Shown piece after piece: positions 5,993 to 14,458 of a DNA stretch of 32,192 nucleotides. The stretch comes from a virus. The stretch spans positions 1 through 32,192 of IMG/VR virus record IMGVR_UViG_3300021197_001049; one strand, written 5' to 3'. The notes beneath the pieces are model-generated. The model was not told the DNA's origin and searched no databases. It was given only the letters and a program-made list of their open reading frames with translations. The translations under genes were made by a program, and so were the position numbers. How positions within the stretch are numbered: position 1 is the stretch's first letter; each line of letters opens with the position of its first letter.

Positions 5993-8413
5993 ATGGCAGA
6001 GTCTGGCATTAAAAGTTATTTCCCGAGTCAAACAGTTAGCGACGCTGAAAAGCTAAGCTACGATTATGGTTTGAAAGTAGGTAAAGCAATAGAGCAAGAG
6101 TGGTTTAACAACGATAATAGTTCTAATAGATATAGAACTAATAAAAATGATTTTCACAACTTAAGGTTATACGCGAGAGGAGAGCAATCGATACAAAAGT
6201 ATAAAGATGAATTATCTATAAACGGTGATTTGTCGTATCTTAATTTAGACTGGAAGCCAGTTCCTATTATATCTAAGTTTGTGGATATAGTTGTTAACGG
6301 TATTGCCGAAAGAACTTATGATGTTATAGCTTACTCTCAAGATCCTTTTGGTGTGGCTAAAAGAACAGAGTATATAGAAGGAATACAAAAAGATATGAGG
6401 TTAAAATCTTTTAATGAAAAAATATCTCAATCTTTAAAGCTTAACGTTAGAGAAAGCCAAGTGGAAGAGCTTCCGGAAACAAAAGAAGAGTTAGACTTAC
6501 ACATGCAGCTTTCTTACAAGCAGTCTATAGAGGTAGCGGAAGAGCAAGCGATAAACACTCTATTGGAAGGTAATAAATACGAGCTTATTAAAAAACAGTT
6601 TTATTACGATTTAACAGTTCTAGGAATTGGAGCGGTAAAAACTTGTTTTAACACATCTGAAGGGGTTACTATAGATTATGTTGATCCAGCTAACCTTGTT
6701 TATTCTTATACTGAGTCTCCGTATTTTGACGATATATATTACGTTGGTGAAGTAAAAACTATACCTGTTAATGAGTTGGCTAAACAATTTCCACATTTAG
6801 ATGAGGCAGCTCTTGAAGATATAATGAAAAATAAGTCTAGCGTTAGGTCTAACTATAACTCAAGGCATACTCACGAAAAAGAAGACAGCAACACTATTCA
6901 GGTTTTATATTTTAACTATAAAACTTACATGAACGAAGTGTATAAGATGAAAGAAACTGCTACTGGTGCTGATAAAATTATAGATAAAGACGACTCTTTT
7001 AACCCACCGCAAGACAAGGAGGGTGGTTATGGTAGGATGTTGAGGTCTATAGAGTGCTTATACGATGGTGCTATGATAGTTGGTACAAAAAAACTACTTA
7101 AATGGGAAATGGCTAAAAATATGATGCGACCAAAAAGCGATTTTACTAAAGTTAAGATGAACTACAATATTGTAGCTCCTAGAATGTACGATGGTAGAAT
7201 AGACTCGCTTGTTAAAAAAATCACTGGTTTTGCTGACATGATTCAACTAACACACTTAAAGCTACAGCAAGTATTGTCTAGAATGGTTCCAGATGGTGTA
7301 TATTTAGATGCTGATGGTTTAGCTGAAGTTGATTTAGGTAATGGAACAAACTATAATCCACAAGAAGCTTTAAACATGTTCTTCCAAACTGGTAGTGTTA
7401 TCGGTAGATCATTTACAAGCGAAGGTGATATGAATCCAGGTAAAGTACCTATTCAAGAAATTACATCAGGATCTGGTGGTAACAAAATGCAAGCTCTTAT
7501 TGGTAATTACAACTACTATTTACAAATGATAAGAGATGTAACCGGGCTTAATGAAGCTAGAGACGGTAGTATGCCAGATAAAAATGCTTTAGTTGGTGTG
7601 CAGAAGTTAGCGGCTGCAAATAGTAATACAGCAACAAGACATATATTACAATCTGGTTTGTTTTTAACAACTGAAGTTTGTGAATCTTTGTCTCTTAGAA
7701 TATCTGATATTATAGAGTACTCTCCAACTAAAGACGCTTTCATACAGGCTATAGGTGTTCATAATGTTGAAGTTTTAAAAGAAATAGGAGACTTACATCT
7801 TTATGATTTTGGTATATTTATAAACCTACAGCCTGATGAAGAGCAGAAAATGATGTTAGAGAACAATATTCAAATGGCTTTACAACAACAAGTTATAGAG
7901 TTAGCTGACGCTATAGATGTTAGAGAGATAAAAAATATAAAGTTAGCAAACCAACTTCTTAAGATACGTAGAAAAAAGAAGTTAGATAGAGACCAAGCGT
8001 TACAACAACAAAACATGGAACAACAAGCACAGTTAAACCAGCAGTCAGCGCAAATGGCTGCTCAAGCTGAAGTTCAAAAGAATCAAGCTGTAACCCAAAG
8101 TCAAGCGCAATTAGAACAAATAAAAGGTCAAATAGAATCTCAACGCATGATGCAGGAGGTTCAAATGAAAAAAGAACTCATGGGGTTAGAGTTTCAATAC
8201 AACATGCAACTAAAAAGTATGGAGTCTTCTGTTAAAAAGCAAGGTGAAAAAGAAAAAGAAGATCGTAAAGACGAAAGAACAAAAATACAAGCTACACAAC
8301 AATCAGAAATGATTGACCAAAGAAATAGTGGAAAACCACCTAAAAACTTTGAATCCGCAGGTAATGATATACTAGGTGGAGGATTTGATTTAGGTTCGTT
8401 TGACCCTAGATAA
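5993..8413 (+). CDS. Portal protein
   Basis: An 806-residue portal. After an N-terminal helical region, the segment at residues 80-105 (VPIISKFVDIVVNGIAERTYD) is the clip/wing entry typical of large portals. The central region includes a long helix and the conserved-looking stretch DVTGLNEARDGSMPDKNA at about residue 515, followed by ATRHI, as in portals of crAss-like and related Bacteroidetes podoviruses. Residues about 660-765 are extremely Gln-rich and coiled-coil forming (barrel/crown helix with extension). The C-terminal tail is Gly/Asp-rich. The product is the dodecameric ring at one capsid vertex through which DNA enters and leaves. Position between terL and the scaffold and capsid genes supports this. 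The start follows a 5-base spacer after terL. Confidence 0.9.
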   Translation: MAESGIKSYFPSQTVSDAEKLSYDYGLKVGKAIEQEWFNNDNSSNRYRTNKNDFHNLRLYARGEQSIQKYKDELSINGDLSYLNLDWKPVPIISKFVDIVVNGIAERTYDVIAYSQDPFGVAKRTEYIEGIQKDMRLKSFNEKISQSLKLNVRESQVEELPETKEELDLHMQLSYKQSIEVAEEQAINTLLEGNKYELIKKQFYYDLTVLGIGAVKTCFNTSEGVTIDYVDPANLVYSYTESPYFDDIYYVGEVKTIPVNELAKQFPHLDEAALEDIMKNKSSVRSNYNSRHTHEKEDSNTIQVLYFNYKTYMNEVYKMKETATGADKIIDKDDSFNPPQDKEGGYGRMLRSIECLYDGAMIVGTKKLLKWEMAKNMMRPKSDFTKVKMNYNIVAPRMYDGRIDSLVKKITGFADMIQLTHLKLQQVLSRMVPDGVYLDADGLAEVDLGNGTNYNPQEALNMFFQTGSVIGRSFTSEGDMNPGKVPIQEITSGSGGNKMQALIGNYNYYLQMIRDVTGLNEARDGSMPDKNALVGVQKLAAANSNTATRHILQSGLFLTTEVCESLSLRISDIIEYSPTKDAFIQAIGVHNVEVLKEIGDLHLYDFGIFINLQPDEEQKMMLENNIQMALQQQVIELADAIDVREIKNIKLANQLLKIRRKKKLDRDQALQQQNMEQQAQLNQQSAQMAAQAEVQKNQAVTQSQAQLEQIKGQIESQRMMQEVQMKKELMGLEFQYNMQLKSMESSVKKQGEKEKEDRKDERTKIQATQQSEMIDQRNSGKPPKNFESAGNDILGGGFDLGSFDPR

Positions 8414-8440
8414 ATTTATTAACTATTATTATATTATATT
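8414..8440 (+). promoter_or_regulatory. A/T-only translation leader of the scaffold gene
   Basis: Between the portal stop and the scaffold ATG, 26 of 27 bases are A or T, ending in repeated ATTAT pentamers (TATTATATTATATT). There is no Shine-Dalgarno sequence. Such leaders are what Bacteroidetes-type initiation uses. The pentamer periodicity recurs at other starts in this window. Confidence 0.4.
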
Positions 8441-9691
8441 ATGGCAGAAAAAGAAGAGCCAATCGCAAACGACGATACTGGCAAGATTAAAGTAAAAGCA
8501 AAAAAAGAAAAACAACCTGATAGCACTGAGACGAAAGGAAATGTTACTAAGGTTAAAGACAAAATGAAAATGAAAACTGTAGTTGCAGAAGAAACGCTTA
8601 CTAAGGTTGATTTAAACAAACCAAACAAACCAGAAGAAAATGAAGTTAAAGAAGATAACCCTGTCAACGAGGGAGTGGTTGGAGTCGATGAAAATGCCGA
8701 TGCCCCACAAGAACAAGAAGAAGTACAGCCGGAAGCAGAAACACAAGAAACTGCAGTATTAGAAGAAATCACTGAGGATTCTACAGAAGAAGAGGTTGCT
8801 GAGGTTGAAGAGCAAATTGAAGAAGCTGTTGCTGAAGCGGAGGCTACAGGAAAACCTTTACCAGAAAACATTCAAAAGTTAATGGAGTTTATGGAAGAAA
8901 CTGGTGGTGACCTAAACGACTACGTTCAGTTGAACAAAGACTATAGCAAATTAGAAAACGAAGACTTGCTGTACGAGTACTACAAACAAACAAAGCCTCA
9001 CTTAAACAACGAAGAAATAAACTTCATGATGGACGATCAGTTCGCTTATGATGAAGATGAAGACGAGGAAATAGATATAAAAAGAAAAAGACTAGCGTTA
9101 AAAGAGCAAGTTGCGAACGCTAAAAGCCACTTGGACGGGCAAAAGTCCAAATACTATGAAGACATCAAAGCTGGAAGCAAGCTCACTAATGAGCAGCAAA
9201 AAGCAGTTGATTTCTTTAATAGATACAACAAGGAGTCAGAAGCAACTAAAAAAACAGTTAAAAAGAACTCTGATATTTTTACTCAAAAAACAAATAATGT
9301 TTTTAACGACAAGTTCAAAGGTTTTGAATATAACGTCGGTGACAAAAAATACAGGTTTAATGTAAACAATGCTGAAGAGGTTAAAACAACACAGAGCGAT
9401 ATAAATAATTTTACTAAAAAGTTTTTAGATAAAAATAATACATTATCAGATGCTAAAGGTTATCATAAATCTCTATACACAGCGATGAACGCGGACGCTG
9501 TTGCAAGACACTTTTATGAACAAGGAAAAGCTGACGCTATAAAAAATAGTGTTGCTAAAGCTAAAAATGTAGACATGGAGCCAAGACAAAGTCATGGCAC
9601 TGTTGAAGCTGGAGGCGTGAAAGTAAGAGTGTTAGGTGATGATTCTTCTGATTTTAAGTTTAAAATTAAAAACAATAAATTTAAAAATTAA
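8441..9691 (+). CDS. Probable capsid scaffolding protein
   Basis: A 416-residue protein between portal and major capsid protein, the usual place of the scaffold. Residues 1-60 are Lys-rich, 60-145 are very rich in Glu, Ala and Val (low complexity, disordered), and residues about 145-300 are helical and charged (NIQKLMEFMEETG, DLLYEYYKQ, IKRKRLALKEQVANAK). The C-terminal part is basic (last residues FKFKIKNNKFKN), which is how scaffolds contact the inner face of the capsid shell. No protease motif was found in it. A reverse-strand open frame over the Glu-rich stretch is a shadow. Function is inferred from position and composition; no family motif. Confidence 0.7.
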   Translation: MAEKEEPIANDDTGKIKVKAKKEKQPDSTETKGNVTKVKDKMKMKTVVAEETLTKVDLNKPNKPEENEVKEDNPVNEGVVGVDENADAPQEQEEVQPEAETQETAVLEEITEDSTEEEVAEVEEQIEEAVAEAEATGKPLPENIQKLMEFMEETGGDLNDYVQLNKDYSKLENEDLLYEYYKQTKPHLNNEEINFMMDDQFAYDEDEDEEIDIKRKRLALKEQVANAKSHLDGQKSKYYEDIKAGSKLTNEQQKAVDFFNRYNKESEATKKTVKKNSDIFTQKTNNVFNDKFKGFEYNVGDKKYRFNVNNAEEVKTTQSDINNFTKKFLDKNNTLSDAKGYHKSLYTAMNADAVARHFYEQGKADAIKNSVAKAKNVDMEPRQSHGTVEAGGVKVRVLGDDSSDFKFKIKNNKFKN

Positions 9692-9710
9692 TAATTAAAA
9701 ATTAAAAATT
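9692..9710 (+). promoter_or_regulatory. A/T-only leader of the major capsid gene
   Basis: All 19 bases between the scaffold stop and the capsid ATG are A or T, in a near-perfect AATTAAAA pattern repeated twice. No Shine-Dalgarno sequence. This is the leader of what is likely the most highly translated gene in the window. Confidence 0.4.
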
Positions 9711-11216
9711 ATGGCAATTACTGCAGGAGATAATTTGAATAGTGTTCCAGCTTCAAGAAAGCAAACACTAGCTTCAAATTACCTAGACCTTTCATCAGCT
9801 GCAAACGCAGGGTGGGGTCAACAATACGTACCAGATCTAATGGAAAAAGAAGCTGAGGTTTTCGGACCTAGAACAATATCAGGTTTCTTATCACAAGTTG
9901 GAGCTGAAGAAGCGATGAGCGCTGATCAAGTTATTTGGTCTGAGCAAGGTCGTTTACACTTATCTTACAAAGGTTTAGTAACTAACTCTACTGGTGCAAA
10001 TGCTGGAACTGGTGCTTCAAACACTATTACAGTTACTACTGATATAGATGGTTTAACACCTACAAAGCACGGTGTTAGAGTTAACGATATGGTTATTATT
10101 GCAAACTCAAATGGAGTTCATAAATGTTTAGTAACAGCTGTTACTGGTGATTTAGCTTTTGAAGTTTACGCTTATGACTTAGGTGCTGGTGGTTTAGCTG
10201 ATACAACTGATACTACTGGAACAACTATACTAGTTTATGGTTCTGAATTTGGAAAAGCTGCTAGCTACCCAACTGGTGGTACTGCTACTACTTCTAGTGA
10301 TTCAAGAGGTGCTAACGAGCCTGTTTTCAAAACTTTCACTAACAAACCAATCATCATGAAAGATTACTACGAAGTGTCTGGATCTGATGTTTCTAAAATT
10401 GGTTGGGTAGAGATAGCGTCTGAAAATGGACAATCAGGTTATTTATGGTACTTAAAAGCTGAGTCTGACACTAGAGCTCGTTTTAACGATTACATTGAAA
10501 TGGCAATGCTTGAGTCTGAAAAAGCTGTTACAGGTACTAGTATAATAGATGGTTCAAATAACATAAACGGGACTGCTGCTGGTGATCAAGTAGGAACTGA
10601 AGGTTTATTTGCTGCTATTGAAGATAGAGGTAACTTAACTTCTGGTATCACTGGGGTTAACGCTGCAACTGATTTAGCTGAATTTGATGCTATCTTAGCT
10701 GAGTTTGACAAGCAAGGTGCTATTGAAGAAAACATGATGTTTGTAAACAGAGCTACTTCGTTAGCAATGGATGATATGTTAGCTGCAATGAATTCTTACG
10801 GAGCTGGTGGTACTTCTTACGGAGTATTCGATAACTCAGAAGATATGGCATTGAACTTAGGTTTCTCTGGTTTCAGAAGAGGTTCTTATGACTTCTACAA
10901 GTCTGACTTTAGATACTTAAATGATTTAGCAACAAGAGGTGGTATTAATGCTGCTGCTGGATCTTCTGCTATCAGAGGTTTAATGGTTCCTGCTGGAACT
11001 TCTACTGTTTATGACCAACAATTAGGTCAGAACCTTAAACGTCCTTTCTTACACGTACGTTACAGAGCTTCTCAAACTGATGACAGAAGAATGAAGTCTT
11101 GGACAACTGGTTCTGTTGGAGCTGCTACAGCTGCTTTAGATGCAATGCAAATCCACATGTTAACTGAAAGATGTTTAATTACTCAAGGTGCTAACAATTT
11201 CATGTTATTGAAATAA
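9711..11216 (+). CDS. Major capsid protein
   Basis: A 501-residue protein after the scaffold gene, with the texture of an HK97-fold capsid protein. There is an N-terminal arm (residues 1-45), a helix (YVPDLMEKEAEVFGPRTISGF), an E-loop-like strand region (ADQVIWSEQGRLHL), a central domain and a C-terminal axial-type segment (LHVRYRASQTDDRRMKSW and following). Residues about 102-181 form a Thr/Gly-rich beta insertion (ITVTTDIDGL..VRVNDMVIIAN..FEVYAYD) that probably projects from the capsid surface. Codon usage is cleaner than in neighbours, with many GCT/GGT/TCT codons, consistent with very high expression. An intrinsic terminator follows within 20 bases. No signal peptide. Family not matched by search. 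Confidence 0.85.
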   Translation: MAITAGDNLNSVPASRKQTLASNYLDLSSAANAGWGQQYVPDLMEKEAEVFGPRTISGFLSQVGAEEAMSADQVIWSEQGRLHLSYKGLVTNSTGANAGTGASNTITVTTDIDGLTPTKHGVRVNDMVIIANSNGVHKCLVTAVTGDLAFEVYAYDLGAGGLADTTDTTGTTILVYGSEFGKAASYPTGGTATTSSDSRGANEPVFKTFTNKPIIMKDYYEVSGSDVSKIGWVEIASENGQSGYLWYLKAESDTRARFNDYIEMAMLESEKAVTGTSIIDGSNNINGTAAGDQVGTEGLFAAIEDRGNLTSGITGVNAATDLAEFDAILAEFDKQGAIEENMMFVNRATSLAMDDMLAAMNSYGAGGTSYGVFDNSEDMALNLGFSGFRRGSYDFYKSDFRYLNDLATRGGINAAAGSSAIRGLMVPAGTSTVYDQQLGQNLKRPFLHVRYRASQTDDRRMKSWTTGSVGAATAALDAMQIHMLTERCLITQGANNFMLLK

Positions 11217-11233
11217 GCATTTATATTTAAAGA

Positions 11234-11262
11234 ACCGGGGCTTCGGCCTCGGTCCTTTTATT
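11234..11262 (+). terminator. Intrinsic terminator after the capsid gene
   Basis: An 8-bp stem (ACCGGGGC at 11234-11241 with GCCTCGGT at 11246-11253, one G-T pair) closes on the very stable tetraloop TTCG, followed by CCTTTTATTTTATT. Classic hairpin plus T-rich run, and the only GC-rich hairpin with a T-tract found between genes in this window. It ends the packaging/head transcript or lowers downstream transcription. Confidence 0.85.
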
Positions 11263-11287
11263 TTATTAATTTATATTATATTATATT
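11263..11287 (+). promoter_or_regulatory. A/T-only periodic leader
   Basis: All 25 bases before the ATG at 11288 are A or T, ending in the repeat TTATATTATATTATATT with 5-base periodicity. No Shine-Dalgarno sequence is present. Same type of leader as at the scaffold gene. Confidence 0.4.
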
Positions 11288-12133
11288 ATGGCAAAAAAAC
11301 AAAAAACAGAAAAGGTTGTAGAACCTTTAATAGAAAAAGACTTCGAAGAAGTTATGGTGGAAACACCGGGAGTTGAAGAACCAAAAGCAAGAGAACGAAT
11401 AAAACCTACTAACGAGTGGGAAATTAAAGATAGAGTTTATTACTTAAAAGGAGATAAAAAACCTTTATCTAGATCTATTAAATCTGCTGGTATTTATTAT
11501 TTTGACAAAGAGTTAGGCTACGAAAGAGAAATGAAATACTGTCAAAACCAAAAAACACCTTTTGTAGACGAAATGAAAGGCGATCAAAGATTAGAGCATA
11601 TTATATTTAGATCAGGAAGTTTATACGTTCCAAAAGAAAAAACAGTTTTACAAAAACTACTAAGCTTGTACCACCCTGGTAAAAACAAAATTTTTTATGA
11701 ATACAAACCAGCTGTTCTAGCTGAAGAAGAAATAGAAGTTTTAGACTTACAAGTTGATGCTTTAGTTGCGGCTAGAAATCTAGACATAGATACAGCAGAA
11801 GCTATCATGCGTGTAGAGAAGGGATCTGGAGTCTCAGACTTAAGTTCTAAGGAGCTAAAAAGAGATTTATTAGTATTTGCTCGTAACAACCCTAAATTAT
11901 TCTTAGAGTTAGCGGACGATGAAAATGTAATGCTAAGAAACTTTGGTATTAAAGCTGTTGAAGCTGGAGTACTAAGATTATCCTCTGATCAAAGAAACTT
12001 TTTGTGGGGTAGTAATGGAAGAAAGTTAATGGTTATACCGTTTGACGAACACCCATACACTGCTTTAGCACACTGGTTTAAAACTGACGAAGGTATGGAG
12101 ATTTACTCCAATATTGAAAAAAGATTAAATTAA
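11288..12133 (+). CDS. Capsid-proximal protein of unknown function
   Basis: A 281-residue soluble protein. Residues 1-45 are charged and probably disordered. Residues about 55-150 have alternating strands and helices (EIKDRVYYLKGDKKPL, SAGIYYFDKELGYERE, RSGSLYVPKEKTVLQKLL). A second half, about 160-260, is helical and ends with LAHWFKTDEGMEIYSNIEKRL. It follows the capsid gene across a terminator, so its own expression depends on read-through or a separate promoter. Position suggests a head-associated protein. I do not recognise the family and there is no catalytic motif. Confidence 0.7.
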   Translation: MAKKQKTEKVVEPLIEKDFEEVMVETPGVEEPKARERIKPTNEWEIKDRVYYLKGDKKPLSRSIKSAGIYYFDKELGYEREMKYCQNQKTPFVDEMKGDQRLEHIIFRSGSLYVPKEKTVLQKLLSLYHPGKNKIFYEYKPAVLAEEEIEVLDLQVDALVAARNLDIDTAEAIMRVEKGSGVSDLSSKELKRDLLVFARNNPKLFLELADDENVMLRNFGIKAVEAGVLRLSSDQRNFLWGSNGRKLMVIPFDEHPYTALAHWFKTDEGMEIYSNIEKRLN

Positions 12134-12140
12134 TCTAACT

Positions 12141-12177
12141 GTAGATGCAGTCGCTCTACGGAGCGATTGCAAACTAC
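12141..12177 (+). promoter_or_regulatory. Strong RNA hairpin with UACG tetraloop between genes
   Basis: Bases 12146-12156 pair with 12161-12171 (11 base pairs, one G-T) around the tetraloop TACG closed by C-G, a member of the very stable UNCG class. GTAG at 12141-12144 also pairs with CTAC at 12174-12177 across a small internal loop, giving 15 pairs in total. No T-run follows, so it does not look like an intrinsic terminator; an RNA-processing, stability or translation-control element is more likely. The ATG at 12145 lies inside this structure, which supports placing the next start at 12190. Confidence 0.65.
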
Positions 12178-12189
12178 AAATTATATTAT

Positions 12190-12354
12190 ATGGAAAAAAA
12201 TAAATCAAAAGGATTAGGCGACACTGTCGCTAAAATAACAAAAGCAACTGGAATTAAAAAAGTTGTAGACAAAGTTAGTGAAGCTGTAGGTAAAGACTGT
12301 GGTTGCGCTAAACGTCAAGACACTTTAAACAGATTGTTTCCTTATAATAACTAA
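12190..12354 (+). CDS. Small CGC-containing protein, unknown function
   Basis: A 54-residue basic protein: a Lys-rich start (MEKNKSKGLGDTVAKITKATG), a helix (IKKVVDKVSEAVG) and a short Cys pair (KDCGCAKRQD) before LNRLFPYNN. The start at 12190 follows the A/T leader ATTATATTAT; the longer frame from ATG 12145 would begin inside a strong hairpin. The DCGC motif may bind metal or form a disulfide. Of similar size and Cys content to the basic protein at 334-633. No known family; possible minor virion or regulatory protein. Confidence 0.6.
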   Translation: MEKNKSKGLGDTVAKITKATGIKKVVDKVSEAVGKDCGCAKRQDTLNRLFPYNN

Positions 12355-12363
12355 AAAGAAATT

Positions 12364-13086
12364 ATGATTAGCATAGATACAGTTTACCAAAAGGTTTTAG
12401 CTTTTGCTAATAAAGAGCAGAGAGGATATATAACTCCACAAGAGTTCAACTTGTTTGCAAACCAAGCTCAAGAAGAGATATTTGAACAATATTTTTACGA
12501 CAAAACTCAAGAGGGTAAAAAACCAACAAATTCACATGTTTTTTTAGATGTTGATCAAACGCTGGAAGAAAAAATAAGACTATTTGAAAGAGTTTACGGT
12601 GTTGCTGCTATAACTGCTCTACCTGACACTGGTAATATTAACATTAAAGTTTTTGACCCTAGAGTTGTATACAGAATAAATAAAATAGAGTTTAACAATA
12701 ATGATTGCGAGCTAGTAAATACAAATGATTTTAACGAATTTAGGTTTGGAGGCCCGTTAGTTAGACCAACTAACCTAAGACCTATAGCTAACATAAGAGC
12801 TAACCAAATAAGAGTTGTTGGTGACAGCGGCTCTTTAATTGTTCCCACTGGAATATTTTACTTTCAAAAACCAGCTAAAGTCTCCTGGGGATACTTTGTT
12901 ATTGGTGGCAAAGCACTACACGACAGTGACGCTGCTAAAACTACAGATTTTGAGTTGCACCCATCAGAAGAATCTGAATTAGTTTATAAAATATTAAAGT
13001 TTGCTGGTTTATCGATGAAGCAGGTTGACCTTTTACAAGCTGGTCAAGGCATGGAAACAGTACAAACTACACAAGAAAAAAGATAA
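12364..13086 (+). CDS. Candidate head-tail connector (adaptor/ring) protein
   Basis: A 240-residue soluble protein. The N-terminal part is helical (YQKVLAFANKEQRGYITPQEFNLFANQAQEEIFEQYF), as in connector proteins that pack against the portal; the middle carries a beta-rich domain (RVVYRINKIEFN, ANQIRVVGDSGSLIV, KVSWGYFVIG). The C-terminus is helical (EESELVYKILKFAGLSMKQ). Its order after capsid genes and directly before another connector-like gene matches ring proteins of crAss-like podoviruses. This is a placement argument; no signature motif. Nine bases separate it from the previous stop. Confidence 0.6.
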   Translation: MISIDTVYQKVLAFANKEQRGYITPQEFNLFANQAQEEIFEQYFYDKTQEGKKPTNSHVFLDVDQTLEEKIRLFERVYGVAAITALPDTGNINIKVFDPRVVYRINKIEFNNNDCELVNTNDFNEFRFGGPLVRPTNLRPIANIRANQIRVVGDSGSLIVPTGIFYFQKPAKVSWGYFVIGGKALHDSDAAKTTDFELHPSEESELVYKILKFAGLSMKQVDLLQAGQGMETVQTTQEKR

Positions 13087-13090
13087 ATAA

Positions 13091-14455
13091 ATGGGATTAT
13101 TAAACGAGACAGCAAGACAATACTACGATAACAGCAATGGTTTTGGCGGATACCAATTTATATCTTTACATGATATAATAAGTCAGTTTAAAGTGGCTTA
13201 CGTTGGCGAAGATAAAATAATATCAAAAATAAGCAGAACAGATGTAGCTTTTCACGCCCAAAGAGCATTACAAGAACTATCTTTTGACACTTTAAAATCT
13301 ATTAAAGGTTTAGAAGTAAAAATACCACCTAGTCTTCAAGTTATATTACCTCAAGACTACGTTAATTATACTAAAATATCTTGTGTTGATAATAATGGTA
13401 TAAAAAGATTACTCTACAGAACTAACCAAACATCAAACCCTGTTGCTTATCACCAAAATGAAGACGGTGATTTTAAAATCAATCCTGTTGGAACTTTAAT
13501 TTTAAATTCAAACGTCATTGTTTTAGATGGTGACTATAGCGACGTGTTAGTTAATGGTATGAGAGTGTTAGGCCCTAATATACAACCAGCTTCCCACATA
13601 CATAACATCACCACTACATCTGGTATAACATCAATAACACTACAAAACAAACAAGGTACTATCGATAAAGACGCTTTAGCATCAACAAATGAAAGGCTAG
13701 AAATTGTTAGGTTTAACTATTTAGGTGGTGGTTTAAAATCAGGCAACAACAACCTAACAGAAACAACTACTACAGCAGCCGCGATTATAGGCGATACGTC
13801 TTTAAACTTAACAAGTGTTAATGGTATAAAAGAAGGTATGTTTATAAATCACCCTGCGTTTGTAAATGATAACACCGTAGATAATGGTAGTAGTGCTATA
13901 AAAGTTATTGGAGTTGGCACTACAACAATAGAACTTTCTCACGCCGCGGTTAAAGCTGTAGCTCTAGGAGATACGGTTGGATTTATATCTAACGAAAAAA
14001 ATTCTAAAACTTGGGATAACTACAAATCAAGTGGTAACACAGAAAACAACAACGACTACTATGGTAATGGGGATTACTGGCCTGATAGTAACAGTGCTTA
14101 TGGTCTTGACCCACAGTATTCGCAAGTAAATGGATCTTTCTATATAGATGAGAATAATGGATTAATTCATTTTAGTTCTAATATTGCTGGGAAAACTGTG
14201 ATCTTAGATTACATAAGTGATAGTCTTGGTACCGACGAGGAGATGCAGGTTCACAAATTCGCAGAAGAAGCTATGTACAAGTGTATAGCATACGCTATTT
14301 TGTCTACAAAAACAAACATACAAGAATACATAGTGCAAAGATTTAAAAAAGAAAGATTTGCAGCTGTAAGGACAGCTAAATTAAGATTATCTAATATTAA
14401 ATTAGAAGAGTTAACTCAAACGCTTAGAGGTAAATCTAAGCAAATAAAACACTAG
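13091..14455 (+). CDS. Candidate head-tail connector/tail ring protein with beta insertion
   Basis: A 454-residue protein starting 4 bases after the previous gene. Residues about 20-120 are helical with a conserved-looking core (VGEDKIISKISRTDVAFHAQRALQELSFDTL, then VKIPPSLQVILPQDYVNYTK), a pattern I associate with connector or ring proteins in crAss-like and related phages. Residues about 231-300 are an inserted beta module (DTSLNLTSVNGIKEGMFINH, IELSHAAVKAVALGDTVGF). The C-terminus is helical and basic (KKERFAAVRTAKLRLSNI). Likely part of the ring stack between portal and tail. Confidence rests on gene order and pattern. Confidence 0.6.
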   Translation: MGLLNETARQYYDNSNGFGGYQFISLHDIISQFKVAYVGEDKIISKISRTDVAFHAQRALQELSFDTLKSIKGLEVKIPPSLQVILPQDYVNYTKISCVDNNGIKRLLYRTNQTSNPVAYHQNEDGDFKINPVGTLILNSNVIVLDGDYSDVLVNGMRVLGPNIQPASHIHNITTTSGITSITLQNKQGTIDKDALASTNERLEIVRFNYLGGGLKSGNNNLTETTTTAAAIIGDTSLNLTSVNGIKEGMFINHPAFVNDNTVDNGSSAIKVIGVGTTTIELSHAAVKAVALGDTVGFISNEKNSKTWDNYKSSGNTENNNDYYGNGDYWPDSNSAYGLDPQYSQVNGSFYIDENNGLIHFSSNIAGKTVILDYISDSLGTDEEMQVHKFAEEAMYKCIAYAILSTKTNIQEYIVQRFKKERFAAVRTAKLRLSNIKLEELTQTLRGKSKQIKH

Positions 14456-14458
14456 TAC

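Noticed and set aside
8434-8871. Reverse-strand 145-aa Ser/Thr/Cys-rich open frame over the scaffold gene
   Set aside because: It is the complement of GAA/GCT-rich codons in the acidic scaffold; low complexity, no leader, no reverse-strand neighbours.
12145-12189. Upstream ATG for the 54-aa protein
   Set aside because: The ATG lies inside a strong hairpin and lacks an A/T leader; the ATG at 12190 has one.
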